Shown here: positions 42,017 to 51,195 of the stretch, piece after piece | How positions within the stretch are numbered: position 1 is the first letter of the stretch | Layout of the letters: each line of letters opens with the position of its first letter | NCBI RefSeq assembly: GCF_041365695.1 | Contig: NZ_JBGFSJ010000003.1 | Span: forward strand, 439,379-503,378 | From: Rhodosalinus sp041365695 | Lineage (GTDB): Bacteria; Pseudomonadota; Alphaproteobacteria; Rhodobacterales; Rhodobacteraceae | Direction: 5' to 3' | Length of the DNA: 64,000 nt | Notes under the pieces: generated by a model | What the model saw: only the letters and a program-made list of their open reading frames with translations | What the model was told of the DNA's origin: nothing | Database searches by the model: none | Program-made: the position numbers and the translations under genes

Positions 42017-43762
42017 CTACCGCATCTCCTCGACCGGGCGCACCCCAAGGATACCCAGACCCGCCGCGATGACAACGGCTGTGGCCCGCACAAGTGCCAG
42101 TTTCGCTTGACTCGTGGCAGAATCGCCCTCCTGCAGGAAACGCAGCGCGGGCTCGTCGTTGCCGCGGTTCCACAGGCTGTGCAGCTCGCTCGCCAGATCG
42201 TAGAGGTAGAAGGCCACGCGGTGCGGCTCGTAGACCCGGGCGGCGATCTCCACGAGACGCGGCCACTCGGCGATCTTGCGCGCCAGCGCAAGCTCCGCCT
42301 CGTGATCGAGGCGCGACAGATCGACCCGCGCGAGCGTGGCGTCATCCGCCTCGATCCCGGCCTCCGCCGCCTTGCGCAGGACCGAGCACACCCGCGCATG
42401 GGCGTATTGCACGTAAAAGACGGGGTTTTCCTTCGACTGCTCCAGCACCTTGTCGAAATCGAAATCGAGCGGCGCGTCGTTCTTGCGCGTCAGCATCACG
42501 AAGCGCGTGACGTCGGCGCCCACCTCCTCGACCACGTCACGCAGCGTCACGAAGGTGCCCGCGCGCTTGGACATCTTGAAGGGCTCGCCGCGCTTGTAGA
42601 GCTTCACGAGCTGCATGAGCTTCACGTCGAGCGGGACGCGGCCGTCCGACAGCGCCGAGACGGCGGCCTTCATCCGCTTGACGTAGCCGCCGTGATCGGC
42701 GCCGAACACGTCGATCAGCCGGTCGAAGCCGCGCTCGATCTTGTCGTAATGATAGGCGATGTCGGGGGCGAAATAGGTCCAGCTGCCGTCGGATTTCATG
42801 ACCGGGCGGTCCACGTCGTCCCCGTGCGCGGTGGAGCGGAAGAGCGTCTGCTCGCGCGGCTCCCAGTCCTCGGGCGTCTTGCCCTTGGGCGGCTCCAGCA
42901 CGCCCTCGTAGATCAGCCCCTTGCTCCGCAGCGCGTCGAGCGCCGCCTCGATCCGCCCGGTGCCGTAGAGCGACTTTTCCGAGAAGAAGACGTCCATCCG
43001 AACGCCGAGCGCATCGAGGTCGGCGCGGATCAACTCCATCATGCGCTCGGTCGCGAAGGCGCGCACGGGCGCAAGCCACGTCTCCTCGGGCGTGCCGACA
43101 TAGGCGTCGCCCACCTCGGCCTTCAGCGCCTCGCCGACCGGGACGAGGTAATCGCCGGGATAGGTCCCGTCCTCGAAGGCGACCTCGTGGCCATGGGCCT
43201 CGAGATAGCGCAGGTAGACCGAGCGGGCGAGCGTATCGACCTGCGCGCCCCCGTCGTTGATGTAGTATTCGCGCGTCACCTCGTAGCCCGCGTAATCGAG
43301 AAGCGAGGCGAGCGCGTCGCCAAATACAGCGCCGCGGGTGTGGCCCACATGCAGCGGCCCGGTGGGGTTGGCCGAGACGTATTCCACGTTCACCCGCTCG
43401 CCCGCGCCCAGTTCCGAGCGGCCGAACCCGTTGCCGGCCGCGAGCGCGCGGCGCACGACCTCCTGCCAGACGGAGGGCGACAGGCGCAGGTTGATGAAGC
43501 CCGGCCCGGCCACCTCTGCCATGGCAATGCGCGGATCGGCGGCCAGCCGGTCGGCGAGCGCGGCGGCGATATCGCGCGGCTTCGCGCCGGCGGGCTTGGC
43601 GAGGACCATCGCCGCGTTGGTGGCCATGTCGCCATGGGCGGGATCGCGCGGCGGCTCCACCGTCACGGCCGCAAGGTCGAGACCGTCGGGCAACGCCCCG
43701 TCGGCCACCATGGCGCCCAGCGCCCCGGTCACGGTGTCACGGAGTTCGGAAAACAGGTTCAT
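42017..43762 (-). CDS. argS: Arginyl-tRNA synthetase
   Basis: Class I synthetase of 581 aa. HIGH-type motif HVGH at residues 138-141 in 'NPTGPLHVGHTRGAVFGD', KMSK-type 'FKMSKRAGTFVTLRD' near 410, and C-terminal DALR domain 'EPHRVAFYLYDLASELHSLWNRG'. Upstream of the SPOR gene by 77 nt and downstream of dgt by 144 nt. Confidence 0.98.
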   Translation of the reverse strand: MNLFSELRDTVTGALGAMVADGALPDGLDLAAVTVEPPRDPAHGDMATNAAMVLAKPAGAKPRDIAAALADRLAADPRIAMAEVAGPGFINLRLSPSVWQEVVRRALAAGNGFGRSELGAGERVNVEYVSANPTGPLHVGHTRGAVFGDALASLLDYAGYEVTREYYINDGGAQVDTLARSVYLRYLEAHGHEVAFEDGTYPGDYLVPVGEALKAEVGDAYVGTPEETWLAPVRAFATERMMELIRADLDALGVRMDVFFSEKSLYGTGRIEAALDALRSKGLIYEGVLEPPKGKTPEDWEPREQTLFRSTAHGDDVDRPVMKSDGSWTYFAPDIAYHYDKIERGFDRLIDVFGADHGGYVKRMKAAVSALSDGRVPLDVKLMQLVKLYKRGEPFKMSKRAGTFVTLRDVVEEVGADVTRFVMLTRKNDAPLDFDFDKVLEQSKENPVFYVQYAHARVCSVLRKAAEAGIEADDATLARVDLSRLDHEAELALARKIAEWPRLVEIAARVYEPHRVAFYLYDLASELHSLWNRGNDEPALRFLQEGDSATSQAKLALVRATAVVIAAGLGILGVRPVEEMR

Positions 43763-43830
43763 CGGCGTCCCTCTCGCTCGGCGGGCGGTGTAGCATGCAG
43801 GGTGGGCGCGTCAACGCCGCGCGACCGTCA

Positions 43831-43857
43831 CGCCGGGCGCGCGGCAGGCGCCCGGCG
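43831..43857 (-). terminator. 10-bp perfect hairpin between dgt and argS
   Basis: CGCCGGGCGC, 7-nt loop, GCGCCCGGCG. Lies downstream of dgt on the minus strand. No T run follows, so it may terminate weakly or only stabilise the 3' end. Confidence 0.4.
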
Positions 43858-43906
43858 CCCGCGCCCCGCGACGGCACCGCCGGCCGGGATACCCATGACG
43901 TGCGGG

Positions 43907-45079
43907 CTAGCGCAGGCCCGGGCGCAGGTCCGCCATGTCCTCCCCACCCAGCAGCCGGGCATGGCTTTGCAGCGCGAAGCGGTCCGTCATGCCGGCGATG
44001 TAGTCGGCCACGATGCGCGCCAGCGTCGTCTCGTCGGCGGCGGCCGCCACGTCCGCCTGCCAGCGCCGGGGCAGAAGCTCGGGCCGGGACAGGTAGAGCG
44101 GGAAGAGATCCTGCACCACCCGCGTGGCCTGCGCGCGCGTCTCGACGACTTCCGGCGCGCGGTACATCCGTTCGAAGAGAAAGGCCCGGATCTGCCCTAG
44201 ATCCGCGAAAAGCCCGTCGGAAAAGCGCACCACCATGTGCCCGGCCTGCCGCACCGCGTCCACGTCCGCGGGATCGAGCGCGGCAAGCGCGGCGCGGGTG
44301 GTGGCGATCACGTCCTCGACCATGACGCCGAAGAAGCGCCGCAGCGCCTCGTGGCGCCGTCGGTAGGGCTCGAGCCCGGGCCACGCCCGGTCCACCTCCG
44401 CGAAGCAGTCGGCCAGCACCGGCAGCGCCGCGATCTCCTCCAGCGTGAAGAGATCGGCGCGCAGCCCGTCGTGCAGGTCGTGGCTGTTGTAGGCCACGTC
44501 ATCCGCCAGCGCCGCCACCTGCGCCTCCGCGCTGGCATGGGTGTCGAGTTCCAGATCATGGACGGCGTCGTATTCGGCAAGCGCGTAGGGGATCGCGCCC
44601 GTCACGGGCCCGTTGTGCTTGGCAAGGCCCTCCAGCGTCTCCCAGGTCAGGTTGAGCCCGTCGAAGGCGGCGTAATGGCGCTCCAGACGCGTGACGATAC
44701 GGATCGCCTGCGCGTTGTGGTCGAACCCGCCATAGGGCTGCATCAGCGCGTCGAGCGCGTCCTCGCCGGTGTGGCCGAAGGGCGTGTGGCCAAGATCGTG
44801 GGCAAGCGCCACCGCCTCGGTCAGCGCCGGGTCGAGGTCGAGCGTACCGGCGATGGTGCGCGCCACCTGCGCCACCTCGAGCGAATGCGTCAGACGGGTT
44901 CGGAAATAGTCCCCCTCATGCTCGATGAAGACCTGTGTCTTGTGCTTGAGCCTGCGGAAGGCCGAGGCATGGATGATCCGGTCCCGGTCGCGCTGAAAGC
45001 AGGAGCGGAACGCGCTTTCCGGCTCTGGCACGAGCCGTCCACGGCTCCTCGCCGGGTCGGACGCGTATCGGGCGCGCAT
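43907..45079 (-). CDS. dgt: dGTP triphosphohydrolase-like HD protein
   Basis: HD-domain enzyme (390 aa) that releases triphosphate from dGTP or other dNTPs and so balances nucleotide pools. 'FRRLKHKTQVF', 'RTRLTHSLEVAQVART', 'VALAHDLGHTPFGHTGEDAL' (metal HD) and 'DVAYNSHDLHDGLRADL' are the family signatures. It is divergent from erpA (80 nt). Confidence 0.95.
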   Translation of the reverse strand: MRARYASDPARSRGRLVPEPESAFRSCFQRDRDRIIHASAFRRLKHKTQVFIEHEGDYFRTRLTHSLEVAQVARTIAGTLDLDPALTEAVALAHDLGHTPFGHTGEDALDALMQPYGGFDHNAQAIRIVTRLERHYAAFDGLNLTWETLEGLAKHNGPVTGAIPYALAEYDAVHDLELDTHASAEAQVAALADDVAYNSHDLHDGLRADLFTLEEIAALPVLADCFAEVDRAWPGLEPYRRRHEALRRFFGVMVEDVIATTRAALAALDPADVDAVRQAGHMVVRFSDGLFADLGQIRAFLFERMYRAPEVVETRAQATRVVQDLFPLYLSRPELLPRRWQADVAAAADETTLARIVADYIAGMTDRFALQSHARLLGGEDMADLRPGLR

Positions 45080-45159
45080 GGGTCCCCTCCTTGTCGCATG
45101 TCCCGCGACCTCATATATTTGAGACGAGAGCGGAACTGAACCGTCGCAACGAGGCCCAG

Positions 45160-45483
45160 ATGCAACTTCCTCCGAAAGTGACAGAACGCGCCTTCGCGCG
45201 ACTGGCCGAGATCGGCGCCTCCCGCGAGGGTCAGGCGCTGCGCGTGGCCGTCGAGGGTGGTGGGTGCTCGGGCTTCCAGTACGACATCCGCCTCGACTCG
45301 CCCGCCGAGGACGACCTCGTGCTGGAGGGCGGGGGCGAGAAGGTGGTGGTCGATTCGGTGTCCCTGCCCTTTCTCGAGAACGCGGTGATCGACTTCACCG
45401 AGGAACTGATCGGCGCGCGGTTCACCATCGAGAACCCGAACGCCTCGAGTTCCTGCGGCTGCGGAACCTCCTTTTCCATGTAG
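45160..45483 (+). CDS. erpA: A-type iron-sulfur carrier (ErpA/IscA family)
   Basis: A 107-aa HesB-like carrier that hands Fe-S clusters to apoproteins. Ligands Cys36 ('GGGCSGFQY'), Cys99 and Cys101 ('SSCGCGTSFSM'). Start at 'MQLPPKVTERAF' is the family terminus; a longer in-frame Met at 45091 overlaps the promoter region of dgt. Convergent with a small unknown gene, 7 nt between the stops. Confidence 0.94.
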   Translation: MQLPPKVTERAFARLAEIGASREGQALRVAVEGGGCSGFQYDIRLDSPAEDDLVLEGGGEKVVVDSVSLPFLENAVIDFTEELIGARFTIENPNASSSCGCGTSFSM

Positions 45484-45490
45484 CGCCGTG

Positions 45491-45733
45491 TCACAGCCGG
45501 CGCGTCACCCGGAACGCGCCCTCCGCGAAGGTGACGGCCCAGCGGCGGGCGGGGATCGCGGTGCCCGCAGCGGTGACATGAGGCGCAAGGTCCAGCACCC
45601 CGCCCGCGATCTCGCCCGGCACTTCGACACCATCCGAAAATCGCACCGTGCAGCCGCCCTCTGGCGGGCCCTCGACCCGCCCCCGCGCGCCGGGAAAGAG
45701 ATGCGTTCGCGCCGTCGTCAGGATCGTGGCCAT
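45491..45733 (-). CDS. Small hypothetical protein
   Basis: An 80-aa frame 'MATILTTARTHLFPGARGRV' onwards, with beta-rich composition ('CTVRFSDGVEVPGEIAGGVLDLAP') and a C-terminal 'WAVTFAEGAFRVTRR'. It looks like a real but unrecognised small protein and fits the gap to erpA exactly. No motif identified. Confidence 0.6.
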   Translation of the reverse strand: MATILTTARTHLFPGARGRVEGPPEGGCTVRFSDGVEVPGEIAGGVLDLAPHVTAAGTAIPARRWAVTFAEGAFRVTRRL

Positions 45734-46006
45734 CCGCCTTCCCTTTTCGCGCCTTGTCGCGGCACCTTCGGTTGGCGCCCGGGGCCAACCTCACCCATCC
45801 GCGCGGCCGGGATCGCGCGCGGCCGCGCTCGCACGCGGCCAGCAGAATGGCAGCGCATGACGCGCGAGGAAAGGGCCGCAGAAGCCCGGTGCGGCCCGGC
45901 GCCGGCCCGATGTCTCGGGGGCGCGCGCGCGCGGAGCCGCTCTTCCCCGCCTTGCGCCCGGACCGGCGAACCGGCTAGCTGGGGCGAGGCCAAGAGGAGC
46001 GCGCCG

Positions 46007-46786
46007 ATGAAGATCGCCACCTTCAACATCAACGGGATCAAGGCCCGGCACCAGGCGCTTTGCGACTGGCTGGACGAGGACCGCCCCGACGTGGTGCTTC
46101 TGCAGGAGATCAAGTCGCTCGACGAGAGCTTCCCGGCCGAGCTTTTCGAGGAGCGGGGCTACACCGTCGAGACCCATGGCCAGAAGGGCTTCAACGGCGT
46201 GGCGATCCTTTCGCGGCTGCCGCTCGAGGACGTCTGGCGCGGGCTGCCGGGCGACGATGACGACACGCAGGCCCGCTGGATCGAGGCCACGGTGATGGCC
46301 GATGTTCCCGTGCGCGTGGCCGGGCTCTACCTGCCCAACGGCAACCCCGCGCCGGGGCCGAAATACGACTACAAGCTGGCCTGGATGGCCCGTATGCGGA
46401 CACGCGCGCAAGAGCTCTTGGCGCTGGAAGAGCCCGTGGTGCTTGCCGGTGACTACAACGTCATCCCCCAGGACGAGGACGCGGCCAATCCCGAGGCCTG
46501 GCGCGAGGACGCGCTGGCGCTGCCGGAAAGCCGGGCGGCGTTTCGCCGCATCCTTCACATGGGCTATACCGAGGCCGTCCGCGCCCGGGTGCAGGGCCCG
46601 GGCCACTACAGTTTCTGGGACTACCAGGGCAACGCGTGGGCGCGGAACAACGGGATCCGCATCGATCATCTGCTGCTCTCTCCCGAGGCCGCCGATCGCA
46701 TGACCGGCACGGGCATCGAGGCCGCGCTGCGCGGGCGCGAAAAACCCTCCGATCACGTGCCGGTCTGGATCGAACTGTCCGTCTGA
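46007..46786 (+). CDS. xth: Exodeoxyribonuclease III / AP endonuclease
   Basis: Mg-dependent repair nuclease of the EEP superfamily, 259 aa. 'MKIATFNINGIKARHQAL', 'VVLLQEIKS' (Glu34), 'VRVAGLYLPNGN', 'VLAGDYNVIPQDED' and final 'EKPSDHVPVWIEL' give the full active site. ATG at 46007 follows AAGAGGAG. Stands between small gene and an FAD monooxygenase. Confidence 0.96.
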   Translation: MKIATFNINGIKARHQALCDWLDEDRPDVVLLQEIKSLDESFPAELFEERGYTVETHGQKGFNGVAILSRLPLEDVWRGLPGDDDDTQARWIEATVMADVPVRVAGLYLPNGNPAPGPKYDYKLAWMARMRTRAQELLALEEPVVLAGDYNVIPQDEDAANPEAWREDALALPESRAAFRRILHMGYTEAVRARVQGPGHYSFWDYQGNAWARNNGIRIDHLLLSPEAADRMTGTGIEAALRGREKPSDHVPVWIELSV

Positions 46787-46810
46787 GCCGGGAACGCGAA
46801 CCGCACCCGG

Positions 46811-47986
46811 TCACGCCTCGGCGGTGACGTCGTGGCCGTAAAGCCAGTCGAACCCCGCCAGCATCGCGCCGGGCGCGAACCGCCCGCCGAGCCCCAGCGC
46901 GGCATGGGCAAGCCCGCGCACCGGGCCGGGCCGCAGGTGGTAGCGCCGGGCATTGCGCTCCGCCGCGCCAACCACCCGCTCAGCACGGGCGCGCCGCCGC
47001 CGCTGGTAGGCCGCGAGCCCGGAGGCGCGATCCTCGGCGCGGTCAAGCGCGTCGGCCAGGACCCACGCATCCTCGAGCGCGAGATTGGCGCCCTGCGCGA
47101 GGAACGGCAGCGTCGGATGCGCCGCATCGCCCAGGATCGCAACGGACCGGCCATGCCAGCGTTCGGCCACCGGATGCCGGAAGAGACCCCAGACATGCAC
47201 CTTGTCCAGCGCGCCGAGGATCGCCGGCACGTCCCCGCCGAAGCCCGCGAAGGCCGCGCGCAGGTTCGCCGGGTCGTCCGCGTGGGTCCAGCCCTCCTCG
47301 GCCCAGCGGCTGCGCTCTTCCACCGCCACAAGGTTGAGAGTGCGCCCGTCGCGCAGCGGATAGACCACCATGTGCCGTCCCGGCCCCATGAGCACCCGGG
47401 CCTCCGCAGGCTGGCCGATGACGTTGGGCAGAAGCGCGCGCCACGCGACTTGGCCGGTGAAGCGCGCGGGCGGCGCCGATCCCAGCGCGTGGCGCGCGCG
47501 GGAGTGCAGACCGTCCGCGCCGAGCACCAGATCCGCCCTGTGCTCCGCGCCGTTCTCGAAGACGATCCGCGCGCGCGGGCCGTCCTCCACCGTCGCGACC
47601 CGTTGCAGAAGCCGGACCCGGACGCCCGCGGCGCGGGCCGCGGCGGCGAGCAAATCGACGAGATCCGCGCGGTGGACGAAATGATACCCCTGCTCCCGCC
47701 CGAGGCGCGCTAGGTCGAGGCGCAGAACCTCGCCGCCGTCCTCGCCGCGCCGAAGGCTCACCGCCTGGGCGCGGGGCGCGCGCGCCGCGAGCTCCGCCTC
47801 GAGGCCGAGCGCGCGCAGCACGCGAAGCCCGTTGGGACTGATCTGCAATCCGGCACCCACCTCCGCGATCTCGGGGGCCTGCTCGAACAGGGTGACGGAG
47901 GCGCCGCGCCGGCCGAGCGCAAGCGCGGCGGCAAGCCCCGCGATGCCGCCGCCCACCACGGAAATCTCAAGCGCGTCGAGCTGCAT
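46811..47986 (-). CDS. FAD-dependent aromatic monooxygenase
   Basis: Class A flavoprotein hydroxylase, 391 aa, of the salicylate/6-hydroxynicotinate/3-hydroxybenzoate 6-hydroxylase group. GxGxxG at residues 12-17 in 'ISVVGGGIAGLAAALALGRRG', the 'DG' motif in 'DLVLGADGLHSRAR', and the 'GD' motif in 'SVAILGDAAHPTLPFLAQGANLALEDAW' bind FAD and NAD(P)H. Substrate is not predictable. It lies downstream of dksA but past a strong terminator, so is separately transcribed. Confidence 0.9.
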   Translation of the reverse strand: MQLDALEISVVGGGIAGLAAALALGRRGASVTLFEQAPEIAEVGAGLQISPNGLRVLRALGLEAELAARAPRAQAVSLRRGEDGGEVLRLDLARLGREQGYHFVHRADLVDLLAAAARAAGVRVRLLQRVATVEDGPRARIVFENGAEHRADLVLGADGLHSRARHALGSAPPARFTGQVAWRALLPNVIGQPAEARVLMGPGRHMVVYPLRDGRTLNLVAVEERSRWAEEGWTHADDPANLRAAFAGFGGDVPAILGALDKVHVWGLFRHPVAERWHGRSVAILGDAAHPTLPFLAQGANLALEDAWVLADALDRAEDRASGLAAYQRRRRARAERVVGAAERNARRYHLRPGPVRGLAHAALGLGGRFAPGAMLAGFDWLYGHDVTAEA

Positions 47987-48006
47987 CTCTCGCTTCCCAA
48001 AAGGAA

Positions 48007-48030
48007 AACGCCGGAGGCTCCCCCGGCGTT
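48007..48030 (-). terminator. Rho-independent terminator of dksA
   Basis: 8-bp stem (48007-48014 with 48023-48030), 8-nt loop; on the minus strand the stem is followed by TTTTCCTTTT. It lies 32 nt past the dksA stop and just before the next gene. Confidence 0.85.
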
Positions 48031-48061
48031 CTCTTGTCTCTCGGTCCCGGTCGGCCTCGCG

Positions 48062-48484
48062 TCAGTCGTCGCGGTGCACCTTCTCGCGGCGCTCGTGACG
48101 CTCCTGCGCCTCGAGGCTGAGCGTGGTCGTCGGGCGCGCGACGAGACGTTTCAGCGAGATCGGCTCTCCCGTCTCCTGGCAGTATCCGAACTCGCCCTCC
48201 TCGATCCGGCGCAACGCGGCGTCGATCTTCGAGACGAGCTTGCGCTGACGGTCGCGGATCCTAAGCTCGAGCGCGCGGTCGGTCTCTTCGCTCGCGCGAT
48301 CGGACACGTCGGGAATGTTGCGGGTCGCGTCCTGAAGGCCCGCGATGGTGTTCTTGCTGTCGGAAAGAAGCTCGTTCTTCTGTCGCATCAGTTCGCGCCG
48401 GAACCATTCGAGCTGCCGTTCGTTCATGAACGGCTCGTCCTCGGCGGGCTTGTAATCCTCGGGAAGGAACACTTCGGCCTTCAT
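48062..48484 (-). CDS. dksA: RNA polymerase regulator DksA (single-Cys type)
   Basis: Binds the secondary channel of RNA polymerase with ppGpp to control rRNA and amino-acid genes. Coiled coil 'QLEWFRRELMRQKNELLSDSKNTI...ALELRIRDRQRKLVSKIDAAL' with the Asp pair 'PDVSDRASEE' at the tip. The zinc finger is degenerate: 'FGYCQETGEPISLKRLVARPT...SLEAQERHERRE' has one Cys where E. coli DksA has four, as known in Rhodobacterales. Start at 48484 (140 aa) has GGGAG 8 nt upstream; an alternative at 48538 also has GAGGGG and would add 18 residues. Confidence 0.94.
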   Translation of the reverse strand: MKAEVFLPEDYKPAEDEPFMNERQLEWFRRELMRQKNELLSDSKNTIAGLQDATRNIPDVSDRASEETDRALELRIRDRQRKLVSKIDAALRRIEEGEFGYCQETGEPISLKRLVARPTTTLSLEAQERHERREKVHRDD

Positions 48485-48668
48485 CTTCTGCGCTCCCTTT
48501 TCATGACCCACTTCAGCCATGGAATACTTGTCAGACATGTGGCACCCCTCGACGCGGCAATTACCCGAAGGCACTGGCAATGTCACTACACAAACACGGG
48601 TCGGCCATGGTTAATTCGGGCGCGGGCGCGGCGCTGCAAGGACGTTCGGCAATGGCTTGGAGCAGATG

Positions 48669-49508
48669 ATGAAATTCACCGGAACCGGCGAGTACGTGGC
48701 GACGGTAGACCTGACCGTCGCGGTGAACGCGGCCGTGGCGCTGGAGCGCCCGCTTCTCGTCAAGGGCGAGCCCGGCACGGGCAAGACCGAACTCGCGCGG
48801 CAGGTGGCGGGCGCGCTCGGGCTGCCGCTCATCGAATGGTCGGTGAAATCCACCACCCGCGCCCAGCAGGGGCTTTACGAATACGACGCGGTGAGCCGCC
48901 TGCGCGACAGCCAGCTCGGCGACGCGCGGGTGAACGACGTGGCGAACTACATCCGCAAGGGCAAGCTCTGGGAGGCGTTCGAGGCCGACGGCAAGGTGGT
49001 GCTGCTCATCGACGAGGTCGACAAGGCCGACATCGAGTTCCCCAACGACCTCCTGCAGGAGCTCGACCGGATGGAATTCCACGTCTACGAGACGGGCGCG
49101 ACGGTCCGCGCCCGGCACCGCCCGATCGTCATCATCACCTCCAACAACGAGAAGGAGCTGCCGGACGCCTTCCTGCGCCGTTGCTTCTTCCACTACATCC
49201 GCTTCCCGGACCCGGAGACGATGAAACGCATCGTCGAGGTACACCATCCGGGCATCAAGCCCGCGCTGCTCGAGACGGCGCTGACGCAGTTCTACGAATT
49301 GCGCGAACAGCCGGGCCTGAAGAAGAAGCCCTCCACCTCGGAGGTGCTGGACTGGCTCAAGCTGCTGCTGGCCGAGGATCTGGAGCCCGCCGACCTGCGC
49401 CGGGACGGACCCGACGCGTTGCCCCGGCTGCACGGCGCGCTGCTGAAGAACGAGCAGGACGTGCATCTTTTCGAACGCCTGGCCTTCATGGCGCGGCGGC
49501 AGCGCTGA
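48669..49508 (+). CDS. MoxR family AAA+ ATPase
   Basis: A 279-aa AAA+ ATPase. Walker A GEPGTGKTE (residues 33-41), Walker B 'VVLLIDEVDKAD' near 107-118, sensor 1 'IVIITSNNEKELPDAFLRRC'. MoxR ATPases work with VWA proteins to mature metal enzymes or complexes; a VWA gene lies 1.7 kb downstream on the same strand. Start at 48669 leaves 6 nt after GGAG; 48666 and TTG 48657 are alternatives. Confidence 0.93.
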   Translation: MKFTGTGEYVATVDLTVAVNAAVALERPLLVKGEPGTGKTELARQVAGALGLPLIEWSVKSTTRAQQGLYEYDAVSRLRDSQLGDARVNDVANYIRKGKLWEAFEADGKVVLLIDEVDKADIEFPNDLLQELDRMEFHVYETGATVRARHRPIVIITSNNEKELPDAFLRRCFFHYIRFPDPETMKRIVEVHHPGIKPALLETALTQFYELREQPGLKKKPSTSEVLDWLKLLLAEDLEPADLRRDGPDALPRLHGALLKNEQDVHLFERLAFMARRQR

Positions 49509-49651
49509 GGCGGTCGGCCCGGCAAACCCGGCGCCGCCCCGGCAGCCCGCGTGTGACGGCGCGGCATTCATGGTCTAGGCTGCGCCTGCCGGGTCCCGCG
49601 GCGCGCCGGCGCGGCCCGCGCCGCAAGGAGCGAAGACGCAAGGGAGCGCTC

Positions 49652-51019
49652 GTGCCAAGATACGTTCTGCCACTTCTGCTTCTGCTCGCGGCCTGCGCGC
49701 CCGCGCCCCGGGCCGCGGACACCGCCGCGCGCCTCGCCGTGGCAATCCCGAAGCTGCCGCCGGCCAAGCAGTTCTCCGCGGCGCGCCCTGACGCGCCCGC
49801 CCGGTCCAACGCCGATATCGCGCGCGATTTCCTCGACCTCGCCTTCACGCTGGAAAGCGGCCGCCCCGTCCCGGTCTTCACGCGCTTCGAGGAACCGATC
49901 ACCCTGCGCGTGACCGGGCGGGCCGATCCCGCCCTGGCACGGGACCTGCGCGATCTGCTGCGCCGGCTTCGCGACGAGGCGGGCATCGACATCCGCCTCA
50001 CGCGCGGACCGGGGGCCAACATAACGATCGAAAGCGTGCCCGGCGCGCGCATCCGGAGCGTGCTGCCGCAGGCGGCCTGCTTCGTCGTCCCCAATGTCAG
50101 CAGCCTCTCCGACTATGCGAGAAACCGCCGCAGCGCGCGCACGGCCTGGTCCGAACTGCGCACCCGCGAACGGGTAGGGATCTTTTTGCCCGCCGACATC
50201 TCGGGCCAGGAGGCGCGCGACTGCCTGCACGAGGAACTCGCCCAGGCGCTCGGGCCGCTGAACGATCTCTACCGGCTGTCCGACAGCGTCTTCAACGACG
50301 ACAACATGCACGCGGTGCTCACCGGCTTCGACATGCTGATCCTGCGCGCCTACTACGCGCCGGACCTTGCCAGCGGCATGAGCCGCGACGATGTCGCCCG
50401 GCGCCTGCCCGCGGTGCTCGCGCGGCTCAACCCGGCGGGCGAGGGGCTGCCCGCAAGGCCGCTCGCGCCGACGCCGCGCGCCTGGAGCAACGCGATCCAG
50501 GAGGCGCTCGGGCCCGGGGCCGCGCCGGCGGCGCGACGCGCGGCGGCCGAACGCGCCGTGGCCATCGCGCGGGCCTCGGGCTGGCGCGATCACCGGCTCG
50601 CCTTCGGCCATTTCGCGCTCGGCCGTCTTACCCAGAGCCACGCGCCCGACGCGGCGCGGGAGCATTTCGAAACCGCGGACCGGACGCTCGCGGCCCTGCC
50701 CCGCTCCGAACCGCACCGCGCCTTCGTGCGCGCCCAGCTCGCCGCCTACGCGATCGCCGAGGGCGACGCCGAGCGGGCGCTTGCGCTCACCGCCCGGGCG
50801 ATGCCGGTCGCCTCGCGCCACGAGAACGCGATGCTTCTGTCCACGCTGATGCTGCTGCGCGCCGAGGCGCTGGCGCTTGCCGGGCGCCCGCAGGAGGCGC
50901 GCGCCCTGCGTCTGGACAGCCTCGGTTGGGCGCGATACGGGTTCGGACCGGAGGGGGCGGTGCGCGGCAAGCTGGCCGAAATCGCCGCCCTGAACCCGCG
51001 AAACCACACGGGGGGCTGA
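49652..51019 (+). CDS. DUF2927 lipoprotein
   Basis: A 455-aa predicted lipoprotein. GTG start 49652 with GGGAG upstream. Signal 'PRYVLPLLLLLAACAPAP' gives a lipobox LLAAC at about residue 14. The middle matches DUF2927 ('SNADIARDFLDLAFTLESGRPVPVFTRFE', 'CLHEELAQALGPLNDLYRLSDSVFNDDN', a conserved HEE-type segment). The last 130 residues look TPR-like and Ala-rich ('AREHFETADRTLAALPRSEP'). Function is unknown. It sits inside the MoxR/VWA cluster. Confidence 0.85.
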   Translation: MPRYVLPLLLLLAACAPAPRAADTAARLAVAIPKLPPAKQFSAARPDAPARSNADIARDFLDLAFTLESGRPVPVFTRFEEPITLRVTGRADPALARDLRDLLRRLRDEAGIDIRLTRGPGANITIESVPGARIRSVLPQAACFVVPNVSSLSDYARNRRSARTAWSELRTRERVGIFLPADISGQEARDCLHEELAQALGPLNDLYRLSDSVFNDDNMHAVLTGFDMLILRAYYAPDLASGMSRDDVARRLPAVLARLNPAGEGLPARPLAPTPRAWSNAIQEALGPGAAPAARRAAAERAVAIARASGWRDHRLAFGHFALGRLTQSHAPDAAREHFETADRTLAALPRSEPHRAFVRAQLAAYAIAEGDAERALALTARAMPVASRHENAMLLSTLMLLRAEALALAGRPQEARALRLDSLGWARYGFGPEGAVRGKLAEIAALNPRNHTGG

Positions 51020-51025
51020 GGCCGA

Positions 51026-51190
51026 ATGATCCTGTTCTCGGCGCTGATCGGCGCGGCCATCGGCGCATTCACCGCCTACCGGCGCAAGGGCAACCGGCTC
51101 GACATGCTGCACTATGCGGCCGGATACGGCATCGCCTTCGGTCTCGTGGGCGCGGTACTGTCGATCGCGCTCGTCCGGCTGCAGGTCTGA
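51026..51190 (+). CDS. 54-residue membrane protein
   Basis: Short frame between the DUF2927 and VWA genes: 'MILFSALIGAAIGAFTAYRR', then 'KGNRLDMLHYAAGYGIAFG' and a second hydrophobic segment ending 'SIALVRLQV'. Two membrane helices with a basic loop. Tight spacing (6 nt after the upstream stop, 5 nt before the VWA start) argues that it is real and co-transcribed. Function unknown. Confidence 0.75.
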   Translation: MILFSALIGAAIGAFTAYRRKGNRLDMLHYAAGYGIAFGLVGAVLSIALVRLQV

Positions 51191-51195
51191 GGGCG

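Noticed and set aside
48074..49651. Long in-frame extension upstream of the DUF2927 lipoprotein
   Set aside because: It crosses the dksA and MoxR genes; the GTG at 49652 with a ribosome site and signal peptide is the real start.
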